DNA of 64,000 bases from Desulfatibacillum alkenivorans DSM 16219 (GCF_900142135.1 NZ_FQZU01000006.1:149998-213997), one strand, 5' to 3'. Positions 24,853-33,966 are shown, numbered from the stretch's first letter. Numbers and translations: made by a program. The notes: generated from the sequence alone by a model not told the origin.

Positions 24853-26202
24853 ATGAAGAAATCATCAGCCATCCGATATATTGTTATGGCAATTGCCTTT
24901 CTCGTGGTTGGCATGACGCCCTTGACAACCTGGGCTGCGGACCAGAGCCGGGTTGACCTTCTTCTGGAAAAAGGACTCTTGGCCTACGACTCCAAACAAT
25001 ACGCCCAAGCTATTGATTATTGGACGGAATCCCTATCCATGGATTCCTCCCAGTATAAAGTCTACTACAACAGAGGCATGGCGTGGTTCAGGCTGGGACA
25101 GACCCAACAGGCTCTGGAGGACTTCTCCCAGGCTATCGATAAAAAACCGGACTATTCCCGCGCATACACCTCCCGCGGCTACCTGTGGAACAAAATCGGC
25201 CGGTTTGAAAACGCCAAGGCCGATTATATCAACGCCCTGACTTACGCACCGGACCTGCCGGACCCCTATTACCAATTGGCGCGCATCTACGCCCTGTGCC
25301 CCGTGGAAAAATTCCGGGACGGAGAACAGGCCGTCATGTGGGCCTTGAAAGCCCAGGAACTGAGAAACGATCCTGACACCCTGATGCTGCTTGCTGCGGC
25401 TTACGCCGAAAACGGCGACTTCAACAAGGCCGTGACCGCCCAGGAAGAGGCCATCAACTGGCTTCGCCGCGACAATATGGTCTATGAACTGGAAAGCGCC
25501 CAGGCTCAGTTGGCGAGGTATAAGGAAAACCGCCCCCTGATCGATTCAACCCTGGCGGAAGAGGAAATCGAAGCAACCTACGCAGAAGCGCCCAAACCCG
25601 CTCCTGCTCCTGCGCCCAAACCGGCCCCTGCGCCCAAACCTGCGCCTGCCCCCGCTCCCAAACCGGCTCCGGCGCCCAAACCGACTCCGGCGCCCAAACC
25701 GGCTGTTACACCCGCTCCCGTGGGCCAGGGAAGCTACTATGCGGCTCAGAATTATCCCTATGTGATTCAGGTGAGCGCATACCGGGACAGGGACAAAGCC
25801 AATACAGTAGCCTTAGATCTCAGGCAAAAAGGCGACGTCGCCTACACCTGCCGCGCCGACATTCCTGAAAAAGGAACCTGGTACAGGGTTTTCGTAGGCT
25901 TCTATCCTTCCAAAAACGTCAGCATGGACGCTGCTGCAAGCCTTAAAGCCAGAAACTTCACTTACTCCCTGGTCAGAAAAAAAGCCTGGACCATTTCCGT
26001 GGGGGATTACTCCAATGAGCAGGCCCTGAAAAACATGGAAAAGGCGCTTCAGGAACAGGGGTATCTGGCTTATCGTTTGAACGGAAGCTCTGGCAGCGCA
26101 ACGCGTCTGGCCATCGGCGCCTACGCCACCGCCAATGAGGCCGACCAAATGAGCAAGGAAATCGAAAACAACGGCTTTCCCGTTCAGGTGGTGAAACGCT
26201 AG
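24853..26202 (+). CDS. Secreted TPR and SPOR-domain protein
   Basis: A 449-residue exported protein. A Sec signal peptide (KKSSAIRYIVMAIAFLVVGM, cleavage near TTWA-AD) is followed by four or so TPR motifs (residues 35-200), a proline-alanine-lysine linker (APAPKPAP-type repeats, about 248-295), and two SPOR-like domains starting near YPYVIQVSAYRDRDKA and KAWTISVGDYSNEQA. SPOR domains bind septal peptidoglycan, so a role in the periplasm at the division site or wall is likely. ATG 24853 was chosen because it begins the signal peptide and GGGGGAT precedes it. Confidence 0.85.
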   Translation: MKKSSAIRYIVMAIAFLVVGMTPLTTWAADQSRVDLLLEKGLLAYDSKQYAQAIDYWTESLSMDSSQYKVYYNRGMAWFRLGQTQQALEDFSQAIDKKPDYSRAYTSRGYLWNKIGRFENAKADYINALTYAPDLPDPYYQLARIYALCPVEKFRDGEQAVMWALKAQELRNDPDTLMLLAAAYAENGDFNKAVTAQEEAINWLRRDNMVYELESAQAQLARYKENRPLIDSTLAEEEIEATYAEAPKPAPAPAPKPAPAPKPAPAPAPKPAPAPKPTPAPKPAVTPAPVGQGSYYAAQNYPYVIQVSAYRDRDKANTVALDLRQKGDVAYTCRADIPEKGTWYRVFVGFYPSKNVSMDAAASLKARNFTYSLVRKKAWTISVGDYSNEQALKNMEKALQEQGYLAYRLNGSSGSATRLAIGAYATANEADQMSKEIENNGFPVQVVKR

Positions 26203-26232
26203 TTCGTTCACATCATCCGTAAAAATCATCAA

Positions 26233-26267
26233 GGGGGTTGGAAAGCGCTTTCCAACCCCTTTTTTTA
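26233..26267 (+). terminator. Intrinsic terminator of the TPR-SPOR gene
   Basis: The 13-base arms GGGGTTGGAAAGC and GCTTTCCAACCCC are directly joined and followed by seven T. A strong terminator 31 bases after the stop. Confidence 0.9.
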
Positions 26268-26287
26268 TGTGATTTAACAACACAAGG

Positions 26288-27109
26288 CGCGGCCGGGAAA
26301 GGCCCCATCGCTAAATGGCTGCCGCGAATTGAGGCTTATCTTTGGAAAGGGCGGCCCAGGCATGCAATGCCTGGGGCCGGAGGCCAAAAGGCGCGGCCGG
26401 GAAAGGTTTTCGAAATTGAGGAAAGGCCGGCGGGCGGCAGCCTCCGGTTGGAGCCTCGTTCCCATGCTTCGCGTGGGAACGCATATGGAAGCATCTGAAA
26501 TCTATATATTTCCATCAATGACCAAACTTCAGGAAGTCCTTTACCGCTATCAACACAATGTAGCCGCGCCCCCCTGTGGGCGCCTTTTGGAACGCGCGTT
26601 GCGCGTCCTTGCAGGCACAGGGGCCTGCGCTACACCGCCAGACCAAAGCCATCGCCTGCTTATATCTCCTTCGATATTACCGGCCAGTTGCGGCAGGCAA
26701 CGCCGGGGGCCGAAAGGCCGATAAGTGCGGCCGTGAAAGGCCCCATCGCTAAATGGCTGCCGCGAACCGAGGCTTATCTTAGGAAAGGGCGGCCCAGGCA
26801 TGCAATGCCTGGGGCCGGAGGCCAAAAGGCGCGGCCGGGAAAGGTTTTCGAAATTGAGGAAAGGCCGGCGGGCGGCAGCCTCCGGTTGGAGCCTCGTTCC
26901 CATGCTTCGCGTGGGAACGCATATGGAAGTATCTGAAATCTATATATTTCCATCAATGACCAAACTTCAGGAAGTCCTTTGCCGCTATCAACACAATGTA
27001 GCCGCGCCCCCCTGTGGGCGCCTTTTGGAACGCGCGTTGCGCGTCCTTGCAGGCACAGGGGCCTGCGCTACACCGCCAGACCAAAGCCATCGCCTGCTTA
27101 TATCTCCTT
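26288..27109 (+). repeat. 438-bp tandem duplication of a palindromic repeat block
   Basis: Two near-identical copies, about 26288-26671 and 26726-27109, are offset by exactly 438 bases, measured from both ends. A spacer of about 55 bases lies between them. Each copy holds, in order, GGGCGGCCCAGGCATGCAAT with GCCTGGGGCC, then GCCGGCGGGCGGCAGCC, the CTCGTTCCCATGCTTCGCGT module, and GCGCCCCCCTGTGGGCGCCT with TTGCGCGTCC and GGGGCCTGCGCTACA. A few substitutions separate the copies. ORFs reading through it are repeat artefacts; no gene is supported between 26203 and 27321. Confidence 0.85.
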
Positions 27110-27176
27110 TATATTATCGACAATATGGAAAGAATCTGTCAAAATTTGGACTTTATCCTAAAAAACGAAAAAATCC

Positions 27177-27205
27177 TTGAAAAATACAAAATTGTACGAT
27201 AAATT
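27177..27205 (+). promoter_or_regulatory. Candidate promoter upstream of the NifA-like gene
   Basis: TTGAAA at 27177-27182 and TAAATT at 27200-27205 are 17 bases apart. A terminator follows only 28 bases later, so the transcript would be short unless polymerase reads through. Confidence 0.35.
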
Positions 27206-27232
27206 CCAACCAGTCGGCAATTTTGTGGAAAA

Positions 27233-27263
27233 GCCGGAGCCGAAAGGCCCCGGCGCTTTTTTT
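27233..27263 (+). terminator. Strong intrinsic terminator 58 bases before the NifA-like start
   Basis: A GCCGG(A)GCC-GAAA-GGC(C)CCGGC hairpin followed by GC and seven T. The position ahead of a coding start suggests attenuation or the end of a short RNA. Confidence 0.7.
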
Positions 27264-27321
27264 CTGAACCGCCGGAAATATTCCGGAGAAACCCAACCAT
27301 AACGTATTTTTAAAGGTAATC

Positions 27322-28833
27322 ATGAATCAGGAACTGTCCTGCCTGCACGATATAGCAATAGCCCTGTCCGAATCCGATCTTCGGCCCTCCTTGTACAAAG
27401 CCCTGGAACTTCTCTCCACGTCCATGAAAATGGATCGCGGAGCAATCACCATAATGAACCCGGTGCAGCATGAAATCCGCATCGAGGCGGCCCACGGCAT
27501 GTCCGCCGGCGCCATCCAAAAGGGAAGATACAAACCCGGCGAAGGCATCACGGGCCGGGTGATTCAAAGCGGCAAGCCCACCATTGTCCCGAAAACCAGT
27601 CAGGAGCCCTTGTTTTTGGACAAGACCGGGCATCGAAAAACGGACGACGTGGAATACTCCTTTATTTGCGTGCCCATCACCAAGGGCAAGCAGGTGGTGG
27701 GGTGTTTGTGGGTGGACAGGCCCTATGACCCGGAGTACAACCTGGACAACGCGCTCCAGGTGCTGACCATTATTGCGGCCATGGTGGCCCAGAGGGTGGC
27801 CAGCCTGGAGACCCTCCAATGGGAAAAGGAAGCCCATAAGGAGGAAAGCCGCCGCCTGCGCCAGGAATTGGGGCAGCGGTACAGCATCACCAACCTGGTG
27901 GGCAACAGCAACAAAATGCGGGAGGTCTTTCAGATGATCTCCCAGGTTTGCAAGAGCAACGCAACCGTGCTGATTCGCGGCGAGTCCGGCACAGGCAAGG
28001 AGCTGGCTGCCACCGCCATCCACTATAACAGCCCACGGGCGGACAAGCCCTTCGTCAAGGTGAATTGTGCGGCCCTGCCTTCCAACCTGATCGAGAGCGA
28101 GCTTTTCGGTCACGAAAAAGGCGCGTTTACGGGCGCTATCCGGCAAAAGCCCGGCAAGTTCGAGCTGGCCAGCAAGGGCACCATATTCCTGGATGAAATC
28201 GGTTCCATCAACCTGGACGTCCAGGCCAACCTTTTGCGGGTTTTGCAGGAAAAGGAATTCGAACGGGTGGGCGGCATCAAGACCCTCAAGGCGGACGTTC
28301 GCGTCATAGCCGCCACCAACCGGAACCTGGAGCGCGCAGTGGAGGACGGCAGTTTTCGGGAGGATTTGTACTACCGCCTGAACGTTTTTCCCATTTACAT
28401 GCCGCCCTTGCGCCAGCGCAAGACCGACATCCTGCTTTTGGCCGAGTATTTTGTGGAAAAGTACTCCAAGGAAAACAGCAAGGAAATCCGCCGGCTTTCC
28501 AGCCCGGCCATAGACATGCTCATGCAATACCACTGGCCCGGCAACGTGCGCGAGTTGGAAAACTGCATCGAACGGGCCGTGGTTCTGTGCGACTCCGGCG
28601 TCATTCACGCCTTCCATTTGCCGCCCTCCCTGCAGACGGCGGAAGAGTCGGACACCTGGCCGGGCCGCGGCCTGGACGAAGCCGTGGAGGCCTTGGAGCG
28701 GGAAATGATTGTCGATGCGCTGAAAAGCACCCGGGGCAATACGGGCAAGGCCGCTGAGATTCTCAAGTCCACCCCCCGGAAAATCGGGTACAAGGCCCAC
28801 AAATATCAGATCAATTACAAGGACTTCCGCTAG
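27322..28833 (+). CDS. NifA-like sigma-54-dependent transcriptional activator
   Basis: A 503-residue activator with three domains. A GAF sensor spans about residues 20-165. The AAA+ domain spans about 195-430, with Walker A GESGTGKE, the sigma-54 contact loop [15 protein letters not shown], Walker [10 protein letters not shown], and the sensor motif [15 protein letters not shown] Fis-type helix-turn-helix lies at the C-terminus ([23 protein letters not shown]). The GAF-AAA-HTH order is that of NifA. It is directly upstream of a kinase/regulator pair on the same strand, so it may act in the same circuit. Confidence 0.93.
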   Translation: MNQELSCLHDIAIALSESDLRPSLYKALELLSTSMKMDRGAITIMNPVQHEIRIEAAHGMSAGAIQKGRYKPGEGITGRVIQSGKPTIVPKTSQEPLFLDKTGHRKTDDVEYSFICVPITKGKQVVGCLWVDRPYDPEYNLDNALQVLTIIAAMVAQRVASLETLQWEKEAHKEESRRLRQELGQRYSITNLVGNSNKMREVFQMISQVCKSNATVLIRGESGTGKELAATAIHYNSPRADKPFVKVNCAALPSNLIESELFGHEKGAFTGAIRQKPGKFELASKGTIFLDEIGSINLDVQANLLRVLQEKEFERVGGIKTLKADVRVIAATNRNLERAVEDGSFREDLYYRLNVFPIYMPPLRQRKTDILLLAEYFVEKYSKENSKEIRRLSSPAIDMLMQYHWPGNVRELENCIERAVVLCDSGVIHAFHLPPSLQTAEESDTWPGRGLDEAVEALEREMIVDALKSTRGNTGKAAEILKSTPRKIGYKAHKYQINYKDFR

Positions 28834-28886
28834 CCGGCAATCCTTTTTCAAGCCGCGGGAATTCATCCCCGCAGCAGGATTTTTTC

Positions 28887-30371
28887 ATGAGTTCCAAAAA
28901 CGGGAACAGCAACCATTCAGATCAGCATTCCCGGCTCCAAGGGCGCTCCGCCGCCAGCCTGACGGTCAAGCCCGTCAGGCTGGTGCAAAACTTCACCTCC
29001 CTGAGCCTGGCCGTGATTTTTCTGGCCACCCTTATCCTGTCCATGGTCCTGACCCAGAACGCCCGGACCGTGCTCATGCAGAAAAACCAGGAATACGCCG
29101 CACTCATCGCCAACAACCTCAACCATCAGGTGTTTTGGCAGTACGTCTATCCCACGGTCAAACAATTCGGCAGGATCAACCTGTACAACGAGCCTGAGTT
29201 CGACCTCCTGGACAGCGTGGTGCGCCACACCCTCCACGGCTTTAACGTGGACGTGGTCAATATTTATAACGAGGAAAATCAGGTTCTGTACAGCTTCGAC
29301 CCGGACCTGATCGGAAAAAAGGTCACCCTGGGCCGGGAATACAACATGGCCCTGAAGGACGTTTCCAGCTCCAAGCTCCTCCAAACCGGTTCCGGCTGGG
29401 GCATTTGGCTGGGAAGGCCCGAAAGCACCATTTTAAAAACCTATTCTCCGTTTTGCATCAGGCATCCTGAAACGGAGGAAATGATCAAAATTTACGGCGT
29501 GTTTGAGATCGGAATCGACCTCTCCAACGACTACAGAACCATCTTCAACTTCCAGCTCATGGTGGTGGGCGTGTCGGCCACCGTCATGCTCCTGCTGTTT
29601 TTGGTGCTCCGTTTTTACGTGGGACGCGGCGAGGATTTCCTGCTGCAAAGAGCCGAGGAGCGCCTTAAGCTCGAAGAGCAATTGAGCCGCGCCGAACGCC
29701 TGGCCTCCCTGGGCGAAATGGCTGCGGGCGTGTCCCATGAAATCCGGAACCCCCTGGGAATCATTCGAAGCTCGGCCGAACTCCTGGGCAAACGCTATGA
29801 CGGCCCCAACAGGCAATTGCTGGAAGTCATTATTGAAGAATCCACGCGATTAAACGACATCATCACGGATTTTCTCAACTTCGCCCGCCCCACCGAGCCC
29901 CGGTTTCAGGAATGCAGCGTGGCGGGCGTGCTTGGAAAAAACCTGGCTTTCCTGGCCCCAAGGCTCAATCAGGACGGATACCGCGTGGAGCAAGAGGCGC
30001 CTTCCGGCCTGCCCATGGTCTGGGCCGATCCCAATCTGTTGTATCAGTCCTTTTTGAATATCCTGATCAACGCCATGCAGGCCATGCCGGCAGGCGGAAC
30101 CGTGCACGTCAAAACCCGGATCCAAGGGGAAAAGCTCTCCGTCAGCTTTACGGATGAGGGCAAAGGGGTGACGGACGAGGCCATGAAAAAAATCTGGAAT
30201 CCCTTTTTCACCACCAAGGAAAGAGGTACCGGATTGGGCTTGTGTGTGGTACGGAATATTATTGAGGCTCATGGTGGAAGCGTGGCCATAGAAAACTCCG
30301 AAGACAAGGGCGCCTGCGTCCGGGTGGAACTCCCCATAGGAACACATGATGGAAACGATTCTGATAGTTGA
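28887..30371 (+). CDS. Membrane sensor histidine kinase
   Basis: A 494-residue kinase. The first membrane helix is near residues 38-58 and the second near 220-240, enclosing a periplasmic sensor domain of about 160 residues. The dimerisation domain holds the phospho-acceptor in AAGVSHEIRNPLG near 285. The ATPase domain shows the N box LNILINAMQAMP, the G1 box DEGKGV, the F box NPFFTTKERGTGLGL, and the G2 region. The stop overlaps the start of the response regulator, the usual sign of a matched pair. AGGA precedes the ATG. Confidence 0.93.
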   Translation: MSSKNGNSNHSDQHSRLQGRSAASLTVKPVRLVQNFTSLSLAVIFLATLILSMVLTQNARTVLMQKNQEYAALIANNLNHQVFWQYVYPTVKQFGRINLYNEPEFDLLDSVVRHTLHGFNVDVVNIYNEENQVLYSFDPDLIGKKVTLGREYNMALKDVSSSKLLQTGSGWGIWLGRPESTILKTYSPFCIRHPETEEMIKIYGVFEIGIDLSNDYRTIFNFQLMVVGVSATVMLLLFLVLRFYVGRGEDFLLQRAEERLKLEEQLSRAERLASLGEMAAGVSHEIRNPLGIIRSSAELLGKRYDGPNRQLLEVIIEESTRLNDIITDFLNFARPTEPRFQECSVAGVLGKNLAFLAPRLNQDGYRVEQEAPSGLPMVWADPNLLYQSFLNILINAMQAMPAGGTVHVKTRIQGEKLSVSFTDEGKGVTDEAMKKIWNPFFTTKERGTGLGLCVVRNIIEAHGGSVAIENSEDKGACVRVELPIGTHDGNDSDS

Positions 30372-31731
30372 CGACGAAAAAAACTACCCCCCGCTTCTGG
30401 CCGCCGTTTTAGGCGACGAAGGATACGAAACCCTGACGGCCAACAGCGGCTTGGAGGCTATCCACATCCTGGAAGGCTCGGACGTGGACCTGGTCCTCAC
30501 CGACATGAAAATGCCGGGCATGGACGGCATGGAGCTCATGGAGCGCATCAAGACCCGGGACCCGGACCTGCCGGTCCTCATGATGACCGCCTACGGCACC
30601 GTGGATATGGGCATGGCCGCCATGGAGAAAGGCGCCTATTCCTACATCTGGAAGCCTTTTCAGAACGAGCAGCTTATCCTCTTCGTCAAACAGGCTCTGG
30701 CCATGTACCGGGTGGTCCAGGAAAACCGCCTGCTTAAGAATCAACTGGGCGACAGATACTCCTTTGGAAACATCATCGGAAAAAGCCCGGCCATGATCAA
30801 TATCTTCGACACCATCGTCAAAGTGGCGCCCACCAACGCCACCGTCCTCATCCAGGGAGAGTCCGGCACAGGCAAGGAAATGGTGGCCAAGTCCATCCAT
30901 TTCAACTCCCATCGCAAAGACGCGCCCTGGGTGGCGGTCAACTGCGCCGCCCTGGCGGAATCCATCCTGGAAAGCGAACTCTTCGGCCATGAAAAAGGCG
31001 CCTTCACCGGCGCGGCGGCCATGAAAAAAGGCCGTTTTGAACTGGCGGACGGCGGCACCCTGTTTCTGGACGAAATCGGCGAAATCTCCTCCGCGCTTCA
31101 GGTTAAGCTCCTGCGCGTTCTCCAGGAAAAAACCTTTGAAAGGGTGGGCGGGGTCAAACCCATCGAGGTGGACATCCGCCTTATCGCCGCAACCAACCGG
31201 GACCTGAAAAAGGAAGTGGAAAAAAGCGCCTTCCGCGAAGACCTGTTCTATCGCCTCAACGTCCTGCCCATCCAGCTTCCGCCCTTGAGGGAACGCCAAA
31301 AAGACATCCCCCTCCTGGTGGACCACTTCTTGCAAAAATACGCCGCAGGCCCCGGCGGCGAATCCAGGGTAAGAAGGGTGCTCCCGGACGTACACAGGCT
31401 GTTCCAGGAATACGCTTGGCCCGGCAACGTGCGCGAACTGGAAAACGTCATCGAGCGGGCCATCATCCTGTGCAATTCCGACGCCATTTCCGTGAACGAC
31501 CTGCCCAGGGAGCTGACCCGCAGCGTGTCCAACACCCTGCACATGGAAGGCATCCCCGCGGACGCCACCCTGTACGAAACCCTGTCCATGGTGGAACAGG
31601 CCATGATCAAACGGGCCATGCTCATGTCGGACAACGTGCAGTCCCACGCCGCCCAGATTCTGGGAATCGGGAAAAGCGGCCTGAATCAGAAGATCAAAAA
31701 GTTCGGCCTGGACTTTGGTTTAAAAAGTTGA
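30346..31731 (+). CDS. NtrC-family sigma-54-dependent response regulator
   Basis: A 461-residue activator. The receiver domain (residues 1-120) has the acidic pocket VDDEK, the phospho-acceptor Asp in LVLTDMKMPGMDG, and Lys in IWKPF. The AAA+ domain has [23 protein letters not shown] and GTLFLDEIG. The C-terminal Fis-type HTH is HAAQILGIGKSGLNQKIKK. It overlaps the kinase gene by 26 bases. Two ATGs are adjacent at 30346 and 30349; AGGA fits the second slightly better. It is the likely activator of the sigma-54 promoter 300 bases downstream. Confidence 0.93.
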   Translation: MMETILIVDDEKNYPPLLAAVLGDEGYETLTANSGLEAIHILEGSDVDLVLTDMKMPGMDGMELMERIKTRDPDLPVLMMTAYGTVDMGMAAMEKGAYSYIWKPFQNEQLILFVKQALAMYRVVQENRLLKNQLGDRYSFGNIIGKSPAMINIFDTIVKVAPTNATVLIQGESGTGKEMVAKSIHFNSHRKDAPWVAVNCAALAESILESELFGHEKGAFTGAAAMKKGRFELADGGTLFLDEIGEISSALQVKLLRVLQEKTFERVGGVKPIEVDIRLIAATNRDLKKEVEKSAFREDLFYRLNVLPIQLPPLRERQKDIPLLVDHFLQKYAAGPGGESRVRRVLPDVHRLFQEYAWPGNVRELENVIERAIILCNSDAISVNDLPRELTRSVSNTLHMEGIPADATLYETLSMVEQAMIKRAMLMSDNVQSHAAQILGIGKSGLNQKIKKFGLDFGLKS

Positions 31732-31791
31732 ATTCCAAAATACCTTATAAATCTAGTGTTTTATTCAAGCTGGAAGAGCCCTTGAATTTTT

Positions 31792-31885
31792 GGTTCAAAA
31801 TTTTGAACCCGGCTGTTTTTGAGGATTATCTTATAAAATCAAAACGTTACTGTTTTCGGCCGATTTCGGGTTCATAAATGCGAAC
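31792..31885. promoter_or_regulatory. Two GTTC-N8-GAAC sites, candidate enhancer for the sigma-54 promoter
   Basis: GGTTCAAAATTTTGAACC at 31792-31809 is a perfect 18-base palindrome. GTTCATAAATGCGAAC at 31870-31885 has the same GTTC-N8-GAAC form. The centres are 77 bases apart and lie about 240 and 163 bases before the -12 element at 32040. This is the geometry of tandem NtrC-type activator sites. The first could alternatively be part of a terminator. Confidence 0.5.
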
Positions 31886-32026
31886 GCAGGGGCCTGAAAA
31901 AGGGCTTTTGCAAGGGCGATTCAACAGAGGCTTTACTAGGGGATTGAAAAATTTTAAATAATTTTTTGGTTTAATTTAAGATAGTTGCGTTTGTGTAGGG
32001 AGGAAAGAGTAAGAAAAAATTCTATT

Positions 32027-32042
32027 TGGCAAGGTGCTTGCA
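32027..32042 (+). promoter_or_regulatory. Sigma-54 (-24/-12) promoter
   Basis: TGGCAAGGTGCTTGCA matches the consensus TGGCAC-N5-TTGCA with GG (32028-32029) and GC (32040-32041) ten bases apart. The expected transcription start is about 32051-32054. No coding sequence follows on this strand before a strong terminator. Confidence 0.65.
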
Positions 32043-32051
32043 ATTACTCAG

Positions 32052-32136
32052 GTCAAACGGAAAAAAACATCCGTTTTCCTCCTTTTTCCTCTTTATAAAG
32101 GCCGACCGCATAAAATGCGGTCGGCCTTTATAATTG
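32052..32136 (+). ncRNA. Candidate sigma-54-dependent small RNA
   Basis: The predicted transcript is about 80-85 nucleotides. Hairpin one has arms AAACGGA (32055-32061) and TCCGTTT (32070-32076). A single-stranded C/U-rich segment follows (TCCTCCTTTTTCCTCTTT, 32077-32094), with CCUCC complementary to Shine-Dalgarno sequences. The end is a perfect 18-base stem (32094-32111 with 32115-32132) followed by ATT. No start codon with a useful frame is present. Two sigma-54 activators are encoded just upstream. The layout resembles Qrr or GlmY/GlmZ RNAs in control, not in sequence. Confidence 0.45.
32094..32132. terminator. Bidirectional terminator hairpin
   Basis: The 18-base perfect arms TATAAAGGCCGACCGCAT and ATGCGGTCGGCCTTTATA have a three-base loop. 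It follows the stop of the minus-strand TPR gene (32151) and closes the candidate RNA on the plus strand. The U-tracts are short on both sides. Confidence 0.75.
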
Positions 32137-32150
32137 TGGGGCCGAAAATA

Positions 32151-32852
32151 TCAGCTTGCGGAGGCGGCCAGCTTTTCCTTGACCATCTGGGCGTAAGCGG
32201 AGCCCGGATAGTCGGCTGCAAATTTCTCGTAGGCCTGAACGCTCTTGCCGGCGTCGCCCTTGACTTCGTAAATGCGGGCCACGGCCAGGGCGGCTTCTTC
32301 CTTGCCCAATCCCATTTTGACGGCCAAAACCTTGTTGTACATTTCCAGGGCCTTGTCGTAGTCCGCCTTTTGTTCATAAGCGTAGCCGAGCCCCAAAAGC
32401 GCCCTGCTGCTTTCAATGGGATCTCCGGAAAGGGCTTTCAGGCTCTTGTTCCACCATTCAATGGCTTCGTCGTAGTCGCCTGCGTCATAGGCGGTCTGGC
32501 CCACCATGAGCGTGGCCAGCTTGCCGGCGTCCGTCCCGGAGTATTCCTGGGCCACGTTCTTGAAATCCTCGTTGACGGCTACAGCCGCTTGCTTGGCGTC
32601 CGAACTGGTGGTCATGATGCCGGCGTATTTAGCCTGGGCGGCGGAAAACATGGTGGACGCCTTGCTTTCGGTCCGGGCGGAAAACACGGTCCAGCCCGAA
32701 ATGATGACGACAAGCAGCGCCACAATAACGCCCGCTGTGTACAGTTCCTTTTCATGGTCCCGGCACCAATTGACCACCTTCCCGGTCATGGTGATGAATT
32801 CATCGGGCTCGTTCAACAGTTCCTTGCGTGAGATGCGTTTTGCGTTTGCCAT
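32151..32852 (-). CDS. Membrane-anchored tetratricopeptide repeat protein (YfgM-like)
   Basis: A 233-residue protein. A 40-residue cytoplasmic N-terminus is followed by one membrane helix (YTAGVIVALLVVIISGWTVFSA, about residues 38-60) and then helical TPR repeats, for example QTAYDAGDYDEAIEWWNKSL and GYAYEQKADYDKALEMYNKVL. The topology and size are those of YfgM/ancillary SecYEG chaperone proteins, a likely but unproven assignment. GGA lies just before the ATG. A PfkB kinase gene lies upstream on the same strand, about 105 bases away. Confidence 0.8.
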   Translation of the reverse strand: MANAKRISRKELLNEPDEFITMTGKVVNWCRDHEKELYTAGVIVALLVVIISGWTVFSARTESKASTMFSAAQAKYAGIMTTSSDAKQAAVAVNEDFKNVAQEYSGTDAGKLATLMVGQTAYDAGDYDEAIEWWNKSLKALSGDPIESSRALLGLGYAYEQKADYDKALEMYNKVLAVKMGLGKEEAALAVARIYEVKGDAGKSVQAYEKFAADYPGSAYAQMVKEKLAASAS

Positions 32853-32958
32853 TCTTTCCGTCCGCGTTGTGAGAAATAGGTTAATGGGATCTTAAACGGT
32901 TTATTGGCCCGATGGTCTGCTGGTCAGGCCAGTAGCCCAGTTGGCCCCTGTATAATCG

Positions 32959-33951
32959 CTAATCAAAGAGCGCCTTGATCCGGCGCCATCCCTCTTCCGG
33001 TATGCCCGCTCCCAGCACCTGGCACACCTCATGGCCGCAAGCCGATCCAATCCGGCCGGCCTTTTCCATGGAGTATCCGTTCACCAGGCCGTACAGGAAG
33101 CCCGAGGCCCACAAATCGCCGGCGCCGGTGGTGTCGCACACCCGGCCGCCGCATTGGGGCTCCACCCTGGTCATTTCCCCCTGGTTCAGGATATAGCTGC
33201 CCCGCTCGCCCACTTTCAGGACGCCGATTTCGGATTTCTCGCCCAGCTTTTTCAGGGCGGCTTCCTCGTCTTCCAGGCCTGTGTAGGCTTTGGCTTCATC
33301 CTCGTTTGCAATGAGAATGTCAACGTATTTGTCCACCAGGTCTTCCAGAAAGTCCCGGGCGTGCTCCACCACGGTGAAGGCGGCCAGATCCAGGCAGACC
33401 CTGGCGCCGGCCTTTTTCGCATTGGACAGGGCCGCCGTGATGAGGTCGCGGTTGAATAACAGGTAGCCTTCCACCAGAACCACGGAGGCGTCCTCGAACA
33501 CGTCCTCACCGACCTCGTGGGGCTCCAGGCTGCTGGATGCGCCCAAATAGGTGAGCATGGAGCGCTGGGCGTCCGGGGTGACGATGGACAAAACCCGCCC
33601 CGTAGGCTGATCCGAAAGGATGATGGAGGGGTGGACGTTCTTGTTTTTCAGTTCATTAATGAGCTGGCTGCCCAAAGGGCCGCTGCCCGTCTTGCCTACG
33701 AAGCGTCCTGCGCCTCCCAGGCTGGCCACGCCCACCACGGTGTTGCAGGCCGAGCCTCCGGGAACCAGTTGGGGCGGCGTTGCAAAAGAAGGCAGCAGGC
33801 CGTCTATGTGCGAGCCGTCCACGTAAACCATGCCGCCCAGAACGCCGCCGGCCTTCTCAACAAAGGAATGATCCTCGTGCCCCAAAATATCCATGAGGGC
33901 CGAGCCCACGCCGACAACGACGCCGGCGCCTTGTTTCTTATTGAATTCCAT
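32959..33951 (-). CDS. PfkB-family carbohydrate/nucleoside kinase
   Basis: A 330-residue ribokinase-fold kinase. The family signatures are seen: LVPGGSACNTVVGVASLGG near residue 63 and the anion-hole motif CDTTGAGDLWASGFLYG near 265, whose Asp is the catalytic base. The overall pattern (FVGKTGSGPLG, TGRVLSIVTPDAQRSM) is of the adenosine-kinase-like group, but the substrate is not certain. Genes on the same strand follow closely (SH3 protein 15 bases upstream), suggesting one operon. Confidence 0.88.
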   Translation of the reverse strand: MEFNKKQGAGVVVGVGSALMDILGHEDHSFVEKAGGVLGGMVYVDGSHIDGLLPSFATPPQLVPGGSACNTVVGVASLGGAGRFVGKTGSGPLGSQLINELKNKNVHPSIILSDQPTGRVLSIVTPDAQRSMLTYLGASSSLEPHEVGEDVFEDASVVLVEGYLLFNRDLITAALSNAKKAGARVCLDLAAFTVVEHARDFLEDLVDKYVDILIANEDEAKAYTGLEDEEAALKKLGEKSEIGVLKVGERGSYILNQGEMTRVEPQCGGRVCDTTGAGDLWASGFLYGLVNGYSMEKAGRIGSACGHEVCQVLGAGIPEEGWRRIKALFD

Positions 33952-33966
33952 ATGGTTAAATCCTCT

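Noticed and set aside
26238..27202. Several ORFs of 60-130 residues in the duplicated block
   Set aside because: They read through palindromic repeats, are duplicated with the DNA, and lack start signals and homology.
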